64,000 nucleotides of DNA from Diphasiastrum complanatum (GCA_029204225.1 CM055092.1:59293296-59357295); one strand, 5' to 3'. Positions 59,601-62,033 are shown, counted from the stretch's first letter. Program-made: numbers and translations. Notes: generated by a model from the sequence alone, not told the origin.

Positions 59601-60217
59601 GATACTGCTGAATCGTCCTTTCGGCTCTGCATATATGCTGGAAAAACGTTCTTCCATTGGTTGTCTGCATCCACCACGGAGCCGTTATGTGCTTCACGTT
59701 CACTTCCATCTGAAAGAAACCCCTCGCAGCTGATGCGGCTCTTATCCTCCTCCGCTTCTACTAACTGATGAGAATAGGGCCCAAAGCCATACGGAGTGCT
59801 TAATGCAGTTCCTTCTAGGCTACTCAGACTGCTATCCTTGGCCTGCTCCTTGATCTTGCCTGGGTCAAAACCTACATTAGGCTTTCTTTCGTGGTGTTGC
59901 AATCCAATATCATCCATAAAACGCTGCCCTGTACCTCCAATACTATTTTCTGCACTCTTTTCTCGAGAACCAGCCTTAAACTCATCATCGTCTAAGGAAT
60001 TAAACGCCTCGTTTGCATCAGACTCGTCTCTCCTAGTAACGCTGCTGCTATCTTCACCAGGTCCCCCGCTGCTCATCGCTCTACAGCTAAAGCTCTCCAG
60101 CCTTAGCGTCACCTTCAGAGCCTTCAACGGATAATTAGGCCTGCTGCCGCAAAGCTGCTGCTGCTGCTGCGAAGCTGGAAACACACTTTTCAAGAACGGG
60201 CTATTGCAAAGCGCCAT
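11021..60217 (-). CDS. SERAT: Serine acetyltransferase gene (whole coding span)
   Basis: Serine acetyltransferase makes O-acetylserine from serine and acetyl-CoA, the committed step of cysteine synthesis, and binds O-acetylserine(thiol)lyase through its C-terminus. Eight exons were located by conserved residues and splice sites and join in frame to 541 codons: 60217-59333, 58520-58323, 20807-20712, 16652-16628, 16451-16357, 16210-16044, 12715-12642 and 11106-11021. An expected exon of about 20 codons, carrying the family RDPAC region, was not found between 58323 and 20807. Catalytic Asp (VDIHP), His (LDHGTG) and the RHPK motif are present, and the protein ends in Ile. The start chosen, ATG at 60217, begins a transit-peptide-like sequence; an in-frame ATG at 60310 is possible. 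The multi-exon layout recalls plant SERAT3-type genes. Introns are full of transposons, yet no exon shows a stop. Confidence 0.93.
11107..12641 (-). other. SERAT last intron
   Basis: This is a 1.5-kb intron (GTTTGT to CAACAG). Short open frames occur on both strands, but none resembles a protein family I know. No repeat structure is evident. Confidence 0.7.
12642..12715 (-). CDS. SERAT: SERAT exon with MVAGTPAR
   Basis: The 74-base exon encodes [12 protein letters not shown], the last beta-helix turn, then [12 protein letters not shown], and ends one base into the next codon. The acceptor is TTGGTTTTGCAG and the donor GTTTGT. It is separated from the previous exon by a 3.3-kb intron. Confidence 0.93.
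12716..16043 (-). other. SERAT intron of 3.3 kb with unresolved relics
   Basis: The intron has donor GTGACC and acceptor TTTTGCAG. Its middle (about 13950-15700, plus strand) has scattered short frames with coding-like wording but many stops, probably an old mobile element or captured gene piece that I cannot identify. Confidence 0.6.
16044..16210 (-). CDS. SERAT: SERAT exon with [19 protein letters not shown]
   Basis: The 167-base exon encodes [19 protein letters not shown], then hexapeptide-repeat coils ([13 protein letters not shown], then [16 protein letters not shown]), ending inside the Arg/Ser codon after APH. It carries the acetyl-CoA and serine contact segment including the His of RHPK. 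The acceptor is CTATTTAG and the donor GTGACC. Confidence 0.96.
16357..16451 (-). CDS. SERAT: SERAT exon with [13 protein letters not shown]
   Basis: The 95-base exon completes the split Ala codon after HP and encodes [15 protein letters not shown] onward to DRVSMLQ, the first coils of the left-handed beta-helix. The His in LDHGTG is the catalytic base. The acceptor is CTTGCCCAG and the donor GTAGAT. The flanking introns are only 176 and 146 bases. Confidence 0.95.
16628..16652 (-). CDS. SERAT: SERAT 25-nt microexon (VFAVDIHP)
   Basis: The exon is only 25 bases and encodes VFAVDIHP plus one base. It supplies the catalytic aspartate (equivalent to Asp143 of E. coli CysE). The acceptor is CTTTGCAG and the donor GTATGA. 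Skipping it would remove the aspartate and shift the frame. Reading frame and residues fit the family exactly on both sides. Confidence 0.93.
17182..17193 (+). other. Retrotransposon primer-binding site in SERAT intron
   Basis: TGGTATCAGAGC follows an LTR-like end (TTTTATCC) and precedes a decayed copia body on the plus strand, antisense to the host gene. The LTR start is not determined. Confidence 0.75.
17280..20410 (+). pseudogene. Decayed Ty1/copia element in SERAT intron (antisense)
   Basis: A copia body broken in all frames but readable in pieces. A Gag segment near 18250-18450 has [24 protein letters not shown]-pre-integrase zinc segment near 18800-18900 has [18 protein letters not shown]. 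Integrase pieces are near 18960 (a TFIDDYS-like stretch) and near 19510 ([17 protein letters not shown]). The start of the reverse transcriptase is near 20290-20400 (SIEQNDT, then [12 protein letters not shown]). The order and the primer-binding site at 17182 fix the orientation. No RNase H or 3' LTR is seen before the SERAT exon at 20712, so the element is 3'-truncated. Confidence 0.82.
20712..20807 (-). CDS. SERAT: SERAT exon with [15 protein letters not shown]
   Basis: There are 32 codons, phase 0 at both ends. The segment [18 protein letters not shown] followed by LALQSRISE is the conserved link between the helical domain and the beta-helix of serine acetyltransferases. The acceptor is TTGTGTGAAG. 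The donor is GCAAGA, so the downstream intron is of the rarer GC-AG class. The exon sits alone, 37.5 kb from the previous located exon and 4 kb from the next, with transposon remains on both sides. Confidence 0.94.
20808..21774. other. Intron sequence without recognisable feature
   Basis: The start of the 37.5-kb inter-exon stretch as read toward exon 2. I see no gene, and the missing SERAT exon was looked for here without success. Open frames at 20910-21188 and nearby are not family-like. Confidence 0.5.
21775..22130 (-). pseudogene. Ty1/copia protease-region fragment
   Basis: On the minus strand a segment reads [14 protein letters not shown], a degenerate form of the copia protease site where the catalytic Asp is replaced by Ser, followed by [17 protein letters not shown] and [17 protein letters not shown]. 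These are hallmark phrases of the protease/pre-integrase part of copia Pol. Nothing else of this element is visible; it borders a gypsy scrap of the same orientation. Confidence 0.8.
22180..23110 (-). pseudogene. Ty3/gypsy protease-RT fragment
   Basis: Read on the minus strand, the segment starts with protease-end wording ([19 protein letters not shown], 23095-22990). Decayed reverse transcriptase follows: a [14 protein letters not shown]-like stretch near 22580-22520, and TNAP plus a FLDD-like site near 22320-22200. Frames are broken repeatedly. The order protease then RT suits gypsy. No LTRs were found. Confidence 0.75.
23275..23440. repeat. (TA)n tract and CpG-rich GGACGCGTCCGG element end
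   Basis: A (TA)n run ends at 23301, where TCAGACATGA begins a GC-rich stretch dense in GCGTCC/GGACGC units, finishing in an A/T run. The inverse of this arrangement lies at 34370-34555, ending TCATGTCTGA at 34536-34545. It looks like a transposon terminus with subterminal repeats; the element's identity is unproven. Confidence 0.6.
23553..23745. repeat. (GA)n and (GT)n microsatellite block
   Basis: An uninterrupted GA run occupies about 23553-23595, followed by 150 bases dominated by GTGTGT and GATGATTTGTGTG units and a short GA tail. Long open frames across it are artefacts of the repeat. Confidence 0.9.
23746..25860. other. Gene-free intronic stretch with CGCTGGCCAGCG palindromes
   Basis: No family-like coding sequence was recognised. 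At 25169-25180 and 25203-25214 the perfect 12-base palindrome CGCTGGCCAGCG occurs twice, with an imperfect third copy near 25262 and a partial one near 25050. The stretch may be internal or LTR sequence of an unidentified element. Confidence 0.5.
25882..25912. repeat. (GA)n tract immediately before the hAT start codon
   Basis: About 15 GA units run up to the ATG at 25913 of the hAT-like reading frame. Confidence 0.9.
25913..27221 (+). pseudogene. Internally deleted hAT (DUF659) transposase
   Basis: The start codon at 25913 opens a BED-type zinc finger ([17 protein letters not shown], then WVRAHLGG). After a frameshift near 26080 comes a Pro/Ala/Thr-rich linker (26130-26430), then the DUF659 beginning (MFYDLNLPF, near 26500). 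A second frame shift leads to [20 protein letters not shown] (near 26690) with the first catalytic Asp. At about 26885 the text jumps to a C-terminal tail rich in Arg/Gly/Pro (GRGRPPG, GRPRGR), ending in stop at 27221. The central catalytic core (TDNATN, CAAH and dimerisation region), which is present in the related gene at 36105-40433, is missing. So this is a non-autonomous deletion derivative. Confidence 0.88.
27421..27466. repeat. (GA)n microsatellite
   Basis: Uninterrupted GA run of about 46 bases, 200 bases after the hAT-like stop. Two imperfect copies of a TTTGAATGGTTAGTTAGAAA unit lie just before it, near 27345-27405. Confidence 0.9.
27634..27653. repeat. Telomere-type CCCTAAA motif
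   Basis: Almost three units of CCCTAAA, the plant telomere repeat, with further single CCCTAA motifs on either side. It is too short to be a telomere and lies inside an intron. Confidence 0.8.
27815..30207 (+). pseudogene. 5'-truncated Ty3/gypsy pol with chromodomain
   Basis: The element begins inside reverse transcriptase ([22 protein letters not shown] near 27963). It continues through RNase H ([14 protein letters not shown], near 28425), the integrase HHCC zinc site ([15 protein letters not shown], then CQLNKAE near 29155), the integrase core (SDRDPKF near 29425), GPY/F (RYRGPYRIL near 29885) and a chromodomain near 30105-30170 (EHLVRWKG). Stops and frameshifts break it near 28072, 28513, 28770, 28910, 29295, 29872 and 30097. 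It ends with a purine tract (AAGGGGGGAAG) before 30243. Gag, protease and the RT start are missing, so it was truncated or cut by later insertions. Confidence 0.92.
30243..30530 (+). repeat. 3' LTR (partial) of the truncated gypsy element
   Basis: Directly after the polypurine tract the sequence starts TGTCATGCCCATGAC, as expected for a 3' LTR. Its end is not defined; it fades into a (TA)n-rich region after about 30590. No matching 5' LTR exists in the window. Confidence 0.6.
30600..30712. repeat. (TA)n tract and GGACGCGTCCGG-rich element end
   Basis: After (TA)n, AAGGAAGCGGG opens a CpG-rich block with GGACGC/GCGTCC units, then an A-run. The same AAGGAAGCGGG plus downstream sequence reappears at about 40858, marking the start of two paralogous units. 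Confidence 0.65.
31195..31437 (-). pseudogene. SNF2 helicase motif VI fragment (CLSY/DRD1-like)
   Basis: On the minus strand a 70-residue piece reads [25 protein letters not shown] and continues with an EKNIEK-type helix. The AFRIGQ core with VFVYHL matches motif VI of SNF2 ATPases, most like the plant CLSY/DRD1 branch that recruits RNA polymerase IV/V. It is a fragment without the rest of the helicase, ending in unrelated sequence. Confidence 0.75.
31752..31862 (-). pseudogene. SNF2 motif I fragment with intact GTGKT
   Basis: The minus strand reads [21 protein letters not shown]: Walker A followed by the helix typical of CLSY/DRD1-type SNF2 proteins, then frame decay. Versions of the same exon occur at 33180-33335 and 42010-42190, both with the Walker Lys lost. 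This is the best-preserved copy of the three. Confidence 0.75.
32165..32481 (+). pseudogene. Coiled-coil-like coding fragment (copy 1)
   Basis: A plus-strand reading with [20 protein letters not shown], then [14 protein letters not shown], then, after a one-base frame change, [17 protein letters not shown] to a TGA at 32479. The heptad-like charged pattern looks like a protein C-terminus. It recurs at 33370-33620 and 42205-42540 with the same frame change. I do not recognise the protein. Confidence 0.5.
32505..32700. repeat. Minisatellite of ~91-bp units with telomere-type motif (2 copies)
   Basis: Two units, each with CCTAAACCCTAAACCTACAC, GATGAGATCG and CTCCCCGGATGAAC, spaced 91 bases apart. 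A partial unit occurs near 31075-31190. The same repeat has three units at 42565-42860. Confidence 0.85.
33180..33335 (-). pseudogene. SNF2 motif I fragment (degenerate copy)
   Basis: The minus strand reads [21 protein letters not shown], the same exon as at 31752, with the Walker A Lys lost and an internal deletion compared with the copy at 42010-42190. Confidence 0.72.
33370..33620 (+). pseudogene. Coiled-coil-like coding fragment (copy 2)
   Basis: A shorter relative of 32165-32481 with an extra in-frame stop. It sits next to the SNF2 motif I copy, as in the unit at 42 kb, so the two pieces travel together. Confidence 0.45.
34235..34306. repeat. (CT)n microsatellite
   Basis: About 36 CT units, ending at the CpG-rich element end that starts near 34310. 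Confidence 0.95.
34370..34555. repeat. CpG-rich element end, inverse of the one at 23.3 kb
   Basis: Dense GGACGC/GCGTCC units and an A-run, ending in TCATGTCTGA (34536-34545), the exact inverse of TCAGACATGA at 23301-23310. The distance between the two ends is 11.2 kb. Flanks are TA-rich, so a target duplication cannot be judged. Confidence 0.6.
34821..34992. repeat. Tandem duplication of 86 bases
   Basis: Two near-identical units beginning CACATGGRCA and containing GGGAGACCAACACAGGGG, with a third partial start at 34992. It lies between the left end of the hAT-like element and the small ORF, where a promoter would be. Confidence 0.9.
35219..35581 (+). CDS. Small hydrophilic ORF of the hAT-like element
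   Basis: A 120-residue, highly charged reading frame from [11 protein letters not shown]. It has an Arg/Glu-rich helix-prone first half ([18 protein letters not shown]), a Pro/Glu linker (PEPEPAPA), a middle [20 protein letters not shown], an Arg/Ala/Glu helix and an acidic end. No domain is recognised. It could be a DNA- or transposase-binding helper, as second proteins are in other DNA transposons, but that is inference. Evidence that it is a gene: an inverted paralogue at 44312-44714 keeps the same start, pattern and C-terminal wording but carries what looks like an intron. The ATG at 35219 is preferred to the in-frame 35177 because the paralogue starts at the same residue. It lies 640 bases from the element's left end and converges with the transposase gene. 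Confidence 0.6.
   Translation: MAERIPPKPEGEARRKLEEDIRRHNERHRKQEADIREMLRQTRQRNPEPEPAPAVDPVPAVELDLDEQIGMNFTRQQLIMVRERATRRRANQEAARANREAKQERQNNAPDEGEESMEDQ
35582..36104. other. Non-coding gap between the two transposon genes
   Basis: The convergent region between the small ORF and the transposase stop. It presumably holds both 3' ends. The part at 35588-35660 is also present, inverted, at 44195-44280. Confidence 0.6.
36105..40433 (-). pseudogene. Spliced hAT (DUF659) transposase with AT-hook-like tail
   Basis: Four exons are supported by splice sites: about 40433-38550 (donor GTAAGC), 38435-38090 (donor GTATGC), 37996-37835 (donor GTGATA) and 37732-36105. Exon 1 carries a BED-type finger (WDEVDIV, then VRCRYC), a long Pro/Ser/Ala linker and DUF659: [15 protein letters not shown] with the first catalytic Asp, VTDNATN with the second, and [10 protein letters not shown]. 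Exon 3 carries the C-terminal hAT signature ([18 protein letters not shown]). Exon 4 is a 540-codon acidic/Pro-rich extension with AT-hook-like KRPGRPKG and RRGRPRR, unusual for hAT proteins. Defects: an in-frame TAG inside the finger (40349-40347), a TAG near 37098 and a frame change near 36760. The open frame of 597 codons starting at 40339 is otherwise intact, so decay is recent. Confidence 0.85.
40712..40795. repeat. Right end of hAT-like element: GGTACCGCGGGACC units
   Basis: Four or so imperfect units of GGTACC/CCGCGG/GGTCCC palindromes spaced 15-20 bases, inverted relative to similar units at 34600-34670. They could act as subterminal transposase-binding repeats. Confidence 0.7.
40797..40905. 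repeat. (TA)n tract and start of repeat unit B
   Basis: (TA)n to about 40857, then AAGGAAGCGGG and a GC-rich block with GCGCGAAAGCGCG, the counterpart of 30640-30712. Confidence 0.75.
42010..42190 (-). pseudogene. SNF2 motif I-Ia fragment (CLSY/DRD1-like)
   Basis: The minus strand reads [21 protein letters not shown] followed by [20 protein letters not shown]. The second part is motif Ia of CLSY/DRD1-like SNF2 proteins (family form IAPKSMLLTW). Walker A GTGKT has decayed to PGRT. An open frame of about 55 residues then stops. It is a single-exon capture and not a functional ATPase. Confidence 0.8.
42205..42540 (+). pseudogene. Coiled-coil-like coding fragment (copy 3)
   Basis: The counterpart of 32165-32481, reading [11 protein letters not shown]-like text (here with Lys for Glu), then [22 protein letters not shown], then, after the same one-base frame change, a Gln/Leu-rich end and TGA at 42538. 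Overlap with the minus-strand SNF2 piece is minimal, so both may be neighbouring exons of different genes. Confidence 0.5.
42565..42860. repeat. Minisatellite of ~100-bp units with telomere-type motif (3 copies)
   Basis: The shared core GATGAGATCGGTTTCTCCCC starts at 42602, 42707 and 42805, giving periods of 105 and 98 bases. The number of CCCTAAA motifs before each core varies (2, 3, 1-2), which explains the length differences. Confidence 0.9.
44150..44714 (-). pseudogene. Inverted paralogue of the small ORF, with intron and frameshift
   Basis: The start ATGGCAGAGCGCATACCA at 44714 equals the start at 35219. After eight codons an apparent intron (donor GTGAGC, acceptor TTTGTGTGCAG near 44583) interrupts the frame, which resumes as [22 protein letters not shown] small indel near 44395 relative to the other copy shifts the frame, and the former C-terminus (ENNAPD, then TAG) is read only in another frame. 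Downstream flank (44150-44290) also matches 35588-35700, so the duplicated segment includes the 3' region. It is probably a piece of a second, otherwise lost, copy of the hAT-like element. Confidence 0.7.
44789..44857. repeat. (CT)n microsatellite
   Basis: About 34 CT units directly in front of the LINE-derived reading frame. Confidence 0.95.
44860..45835 (+). pseudogene. LINE ORF2 C-terminus (zinc domain) and 3' end
   Basis: A frame from 44865 reads [39 protein letters not shown], then a CCHC-type zinc module ([19 protein letters not shown]) and [14 protein letters not shown]. This is the C-terminal end of a plant non-LTR retrotransposon reverse transcriptase. After a stop at 45253 the tail continues in another frame ([13 protein letters not shown], acidic run, His/Thr-rich end to 45554). 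An AATAAA at 45825 and a following CTTT/CT tail mark the LINE 3' end. The 5' part is missing, as is usual for LINE insertions. Confidence 0.85.
45836..45951. repeat. Two (CT)n tracts behind the LINE 3' end
   Basis: CTTT units then (CT)n to about 45888, a short spacer (AAATTCTCAACAT), then (CT)n again to 45951. They probably grew from the LINE tail. Confidence 0.9.
45956..46394 (+). pseudogene. LINE reverse transcriptase fragment, interrupted by the gypsy insertion
   Basis: Broken frames read [31 protein letters not shown], then [20 protein letters not shown] and [14 protein letters not shown], the region of a plant LINE after the RT palm. It belongs upstream of the zinc module in an intact LINE, so it comes from a different copy than 44860-45835. 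The frame runs into the target duplication at 46390 and resumes beyond the gypsy element at 52620 up to a stop near 52685. Confidence 0.75.
46390..46394. other. Target-site duplication, left copy (CTTCT)
   Basis: CTTCT directly precedes the left LTR (46395) and recurs directly after the right LTR (52615-52619). A five-base duplication is the standard size for Ty3/gypsy integrases. Confidence 0.9.
46395..46752 (-). repeat. Gypsy LTR, left copy
   Basis: 358 bases, TG...CA ended, starting TGTTACGAGCTCG on the minus strand and ending CTATTACA. It holds G-box-type motifs (CCACGTGGC and GACGTGGCC) in tandem. It is adjacent to the polypurine tract at 46753-46766 on the minus strand, so it is the element's 3' LTR. 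Confidence 0.93.
46753..46766 (-). other. Polypurine tract of the gypsy element
   Basis: On the minus strand, AAGGGGGAGGGAG lies between the end of the chromodomain frame and the LTR start TGTTACG, the proper place for plus-strand priming. This fixes the LTR orientation. Confidence 0.88.
46763..47069 (-). CDS. Detached integrase C-terminus with chromodomain
   Basis: The minus strand reads, from the breakpoint, [20 protein letters not shown], a linker, then a chromodomain ([18 protein letters not shown]) and the end [10 protein letters not shown] with a TAA stop. This is what should follow the GPY/F module of the pol frame that stops short at 52256 on the other strand. Chromodomains of chromoviruses steer integration to marked chromatin. 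It is in frame and free of stops, but cut off from the rest of pol by the inversion. Only 306 bases remain attached to the polypurine tract and LTR. Confidence 0.9.
47071..47083 (+). other. Primer-binding site of the gypsy element
   Basis: TGGTATCAGAGCC, one base from the inversion breakpoint. In an unrearranged copy it would lie one base from the 5' LTR; here it abuts the inverted pol end. Confidence 0.88.
47084..47780 (+). other. Untranslated leader of the gypsy element
   Basis: About 700 bases between primer-binding site and gag start, with no long frame. This is a usual length for such leaders. Confidence 0.8.
47781..52256 (+). CDS. Gypsy Gag-Pol polyprotein, nearly intact
   Basis: A single open frame of 1416 codons from ATG at 47781. 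Gag lies at about residues 100-260. A CCHC knuckle ([14 protein letters not shown]) is near residue 345 and the protease (DDGATHNF) near 435. Reverse transcriptase has [12 protein letters not shown] and FLDDILVYS, and RNase H has [13 protein letters not shown]. The integrase HHCC site is [11 protein letters not shown] to CQKCQ, and its core shows the catalytic triad ([24 protein letters not shown]). Gag and pol share one frame. A single TAG at 52029 interrupts it; the same frame then runs on through [16 protein letters not shown] and the GPY/F module (RYCGPFTI) to the inversion breakpoint at 52256. An acidic Ser/Asp/Glu linker lies between RNase H and integrase. Apart from the TAG and the breakpoint no damage is seen. 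Confidence 0.95.
52257..52614 (-). repeat. Gypsy LTR, right copy
   Basis: Same length and orientation as the left copy; one A/G difference (near 46691 versus 52553). Because pol reads toward it from the left, it joins pol in the wrong orientation, the mark of the internal inversion. Confidence 0.93.
52615..52619. other. Target-site duplication, right copy (CTTCT)
   Basis: Matches 46390-46394. Removing the element and one CTTCT restores a continuous LINE frame across the site. Confidence 0.9.
52673..53056 (-). pseudogene. LINE fragment, inverse orientation
   Basis: An open frame of 127 codons contains [20 protein letters not shown], wording typical of the segment between endonuclease and reverse transcriptase in plant LINEs (PWFD-ECR), then a Lys-rich helix ([13 protein letters not shown]). 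No endonuclease or RT motif is present. It is flanked by a 31-base direct repeat (52680-52710 and 53166-53196) and a (GT)n(GA)n tract. Confidence 0.55.
52680..52710. repeat. 31-base direct repeat, copy 1
   Basis: Begins TTACTCTTAAATG and ends TTTATGAGTT; identical to 53166-53196. Confidence 0.9.
53071..53148. repeat. (GT)n(GA)n microsatellite
   Basis: About 23 GT units followed by about 13 GA units, lying between the LINE fragment and the second 31-base repeat. Confidence 0.95.
53166..53196. repeat. 31-base direct repeat, copy 2
   Basis: Exact copy of 52680-52710. The pair encloses 455 bases. Confidence 0.9.
53197..53582. other. AT-rich stretch without features
   Basis: No family-like frame and no repeat apart from short T runs. 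Confidence 0.5.
53583..53646. repeat. (CT)n microsatellite
   Basis: About 32 CT units. Confidence 0.95.
53784..54880 (-). pseudogene. hAT (DUF659) transposase remnant
   Basis: Minus-strand pieces, in order: [20 protein letters not shown] with [20 protein letters not shown] (54790-54620); after a short gap [32 protein letters not shown] (54500-54360); [13 protein letters not shown] (54260-54215); then an Arg/Ala tail ending [10 protein letters not shown]. The catalytic TDNA motif has decayed to IDIA. The family matches the gene at 36105-40433 and the deleted copy at 25913. The 5' part is lost where it meets a LINE fragment. Confidence 0.85.
54868..55058 (+). pseudogene. LINE C-terminal fragment (second copy)
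   Basis: Reads [30 protein letters not shown] and [16 protein letters not shown], the counterpart of 44890-45060. It starts exactly where the hAT remnant ends and stops before the zinc module. Confidence 0.8.
55059..55526. other. Probable internal sequence of a minus-strand copia element
   Basis: Lies downstream (on the minus strand) of the primer-binding site at 55527-55538 but shows no Gag wording. It includes CT-rich parts near 55060-55160 and an A-run near 55240. Confidence 0.4.
55527..55538 (-). other. Primer-binding site, minus strand
   Basis: TGGTATCAGAGC on the minus strand, one base after the LTR end at 55540. Confidence 0.85.
55540..55896 (-). repeat. Copia-type LTR of 357 bases
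   Basis: Bounded by a perfect 7-base terminal inverted repeat, TGTAATC at 55896 and GATTACA at 55540 on the minus strand, and followed by a primer-binding site. A TATA-like TATATAT lies near 55725-55731. It is the 5' LTR of a truncated element; no second LTR was found. Confidence 0.75.
55897..56434. other. Intronic stretch, no identified gene
   Basis: One frame at 55948-56214 (88 codons) is hydrophilic at the end and resembles nothing I know. The last 25 bases match the sequence before 719. Confidence 0.45.
56435..57181 (+). repeat. Copia-type LTR with CACGTG palindromes
   Basis: A candidate LTR of 747 bases bounded by TGTGAAGC and GCTTCACA, followed at once by a primer-binding site. CACGTG occurs at 56450 and CACACGTGTG at 57161. 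Between 56570 and 56790 six imperfect copies of a 30-40-base unit with CCAATCA and AGAGG lie in tandem. Related by sequence to the LTR at 719-1843. Confidence 0.6.
57182..57194 (+). other. Primer-binding site
   Basis: TGGTATCAGAGCC following the LTR end GCTTCACA. Confidence 0.85.
57195..58322. other. Remainder of the large SERAT intron next to exon 2
   Basis: A 123-codon frame at 57239-57610 may be degenerate copia leader sequence; no motif is recognised. A direct repeat of CAACAAACAGGATTCACAAGA occurs near 58200-58250. The missing SERAT exon was not found here. Confidence 0.45.
58323..58520 (-). CDS. SERAT: SERAT exon 2 (SATase N-terminal domain)
   Basis: There are 66 codons, phase 0 at both ends. 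It reads from [16 protein letters not shown] through [18 protein letters not shown] to AIRLDVQ, a close match to the helical N-terminal domain (SATase_N) that builds the trimer and hexamer contacts. The acceptor is TTTTGACAG and the donor GTGATT. In known plant enzymes the next residues are a short segment containing RDPAC, which is not encoded here or just downstream, so another exon is expected. Confidence 0.95.
58521..59332 (-). other. SERAT intron 1
   Basis: This is an 812-base intron with donor GTAGGT and acceptor TTTTGACAG. It lies between codons for LE and AE of the SATase N domain. I see no transposon or other gene in it, in contrast to the intron that follows. Confidence 0.85.
59333..60217 (-). 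CDS. SERAT: SERAT exon 1 (transit peptide, long linker, start of SATase N domain)
   Basis: This exon has 295 codons and ends in phase 0 before donor GTAGGT. The first 50 or so residues (from [11 protein letters not shown]) are basic, rich in Ser/Ala/Leu and almost free of acidic residues, and include a five-Gln run, which suits a plastid or mitochondrial targeting peptide. About 220 residues of acidic, Ser/Gly-rich, low-complexity linker follow, with an Ala-rich tract near residue 230. Known plant enzymes have much shorter N-termini, so this extension is unusual. The final part, [14 protein letters not shown], is the typical start of the SATase N-terminal domain and continues directly into exon 2. 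The next in-frame upstream ATG would add 31 residues that look less like coding sequence. The context GCTATGGCG favours the start chosen. Confidence 0.92.
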
Positions 60218-61068
60218 AGCTCCCCACCTCCTTTCCTCAATCTTGTTTCTTATAGTTATCCCAAGCAGCATAGGCAAAGTGTATGCATGCTCGATGTATG
60301 CAAATTGCAATTCCCAAAGGTGATATCAACACTCACTCACCGCTCTAAAACACAAAATGGATGGAACAATTATTTAAAATCTGACTCGTCTAGTGTGGAG
60401 CCCACATACATTTATTCGAGGAATTATTGTTTGTTTGTGTGTTGTGTCGACGGGAACCATATTCGTGAAGAAAATGAAGAATGATCCTATTCTAGACCTC
60501 ATATCTATGGCACACGGGTGGGTTGGGTAGAGTTGTACATGGTATGAGTTTGATAAAGTTGTACATGGAAAATGATGGAATGTCCACTTCAGCTTGTGAG
60601 TTGGGAAAAATATAGTTGTTTAAGGCTACCAAGAAAGCCCCACTTTTCCCTATTCATTGCAAAATGAAAGGACAAAAGAGAGATTGCAATTTTAAATGAT
60701 TAAAAACTAGAAGTTTTCCAACTAGAATTCATTCAAAGGACACAGGTTGGCTCAGGAAAAATGGTTGCATGCATTTTTAGCTTATCATTATTGAAGCAAA
60801 GCTAAAACAAGAATGTTGTGGGACATTGCCGCAAACTTCTTGAATAAAGAGTGAGATTGTCTAATAAGATTGGATGCAAGGTAATTAGCTATGTCCAAAT
60901 CCTAGTTGTATTGAGAACCGCGGCATAACATTTAGCATTTCATGTTCTTACCTTAGAACTGAACTCTATTCAAAAGTGTGTGCATGAGTAGAGATATGAC
61001 AACAATGAAAATAAAAACCTATATGAAATGATTATGTGAATGCAAATAGATAGTCTTTATTTAATTAT
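60218..61068. other. Upstream region of SERAT
   Basis: The promoter should lie here. CTATAAG occurs on the minus strand at 60255-60249, but only about 35 bases before the chosen ATG, too close to be a convincing TATA box for that start. No second gene is seen. Confidence 0.45.
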
Positions 61069-62033
61069 TGTTGTTGGACACGATGTTGGTCCATCATGGG
61101 AGCCAAGAGCCTAGGTGTTGCGCCGGCACCTCAAAGGGCGCTGGGACTTGAGCGGTTTCCCCAACACGCGCTTAAGTCTAACATTCATCCATCATGCACT
61201 TATGTAAAAGCCAACTCAGAAACGTAACAAGCTTAACCATTCAGACTTAAGAAGACTGGAATCCCAACCAACCCGAAAGCCAACTCAGAATCCGTCCCCA
61301 AAAGGTAACCAAAGGCAAAGACAAGCCACACATGAAACCCAAAGCATAGTGGTCGCCAAACTAACCAATTGGCATAGCGGCAAGCCCCATGTCGATGACA
61401 GGGACCCTTAGGCGCCAGCGACGCAAAAAGGTTGTAGTAAGGGTCCTTCCACTTGGACCAGTCCCGGAGGCGAAACTGAAATGGTAATCATCCCCAAGGA
61501 TCAACTTTATTAGATTTGGAAGAGGTTACATTCATACATAGACTGACCGGTCTCGGGGCCATCAACACGTGTTGGGCATTGTGCCTGGCTCGTGCTGGTA
61601 GAGGGAGCTGAGACCTGGCGACTGGATTCCTGGCGCTGGTTGAGCTGCCCAAGTTTCTGTCTACCGGACTCTCCCTATAGTTCTGCTGTGATTCGGCGCA
61701 CCCCCTCTGTTCTGAAACATAGTGCTTTCTGGTAAAGCACGTTTTTTGGGACTTAGTTTTTATTTTGTTGATTAAGCCTGGCAAGCCTGGCAGAATCAGT
61801 CTGGCTCCCGGACATGGGTCCCGGGAGCCGTTCCGGTGGCAGAATCAACTTGCTTCCTGACTAGGCCATGACTCGAGCTCCAGAGCTAGCTCATGACTTG
61901 TGACTACTTGACTGGCTCACCACAGGTCGGAGGCTCAGTCCTTGACGTTCTAACTTGCTCTGGGACCTTAGGGAGTGTCACCCCTTAGAGTCTTATAGGG
62001 CACGTTGGGTGCACCTGAGTCAGCTTTACAACA
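61069..62033 (-). repeat. Probable 3' LTR of a minus-strand gypsy element
   Basis: On the minus strand the purine tract ACGAGGGGAGGA is followed by TGTTGTAAAGC at 62033, the LTR start. A candidate end, CAACA, lies at 61069, giving about 965 bases; the end is uncertain. AATAAA lies at 61511-61506. A GGCTCCCGG...CCGGGAGCC hairpin is at 61803-61829. Confidence 0.6.

Noticed and set aside
59472-60134. Plus-strand frames opposite SERAT exon 1
   Set aside because: They are shadows of the minus-strand coding exon.
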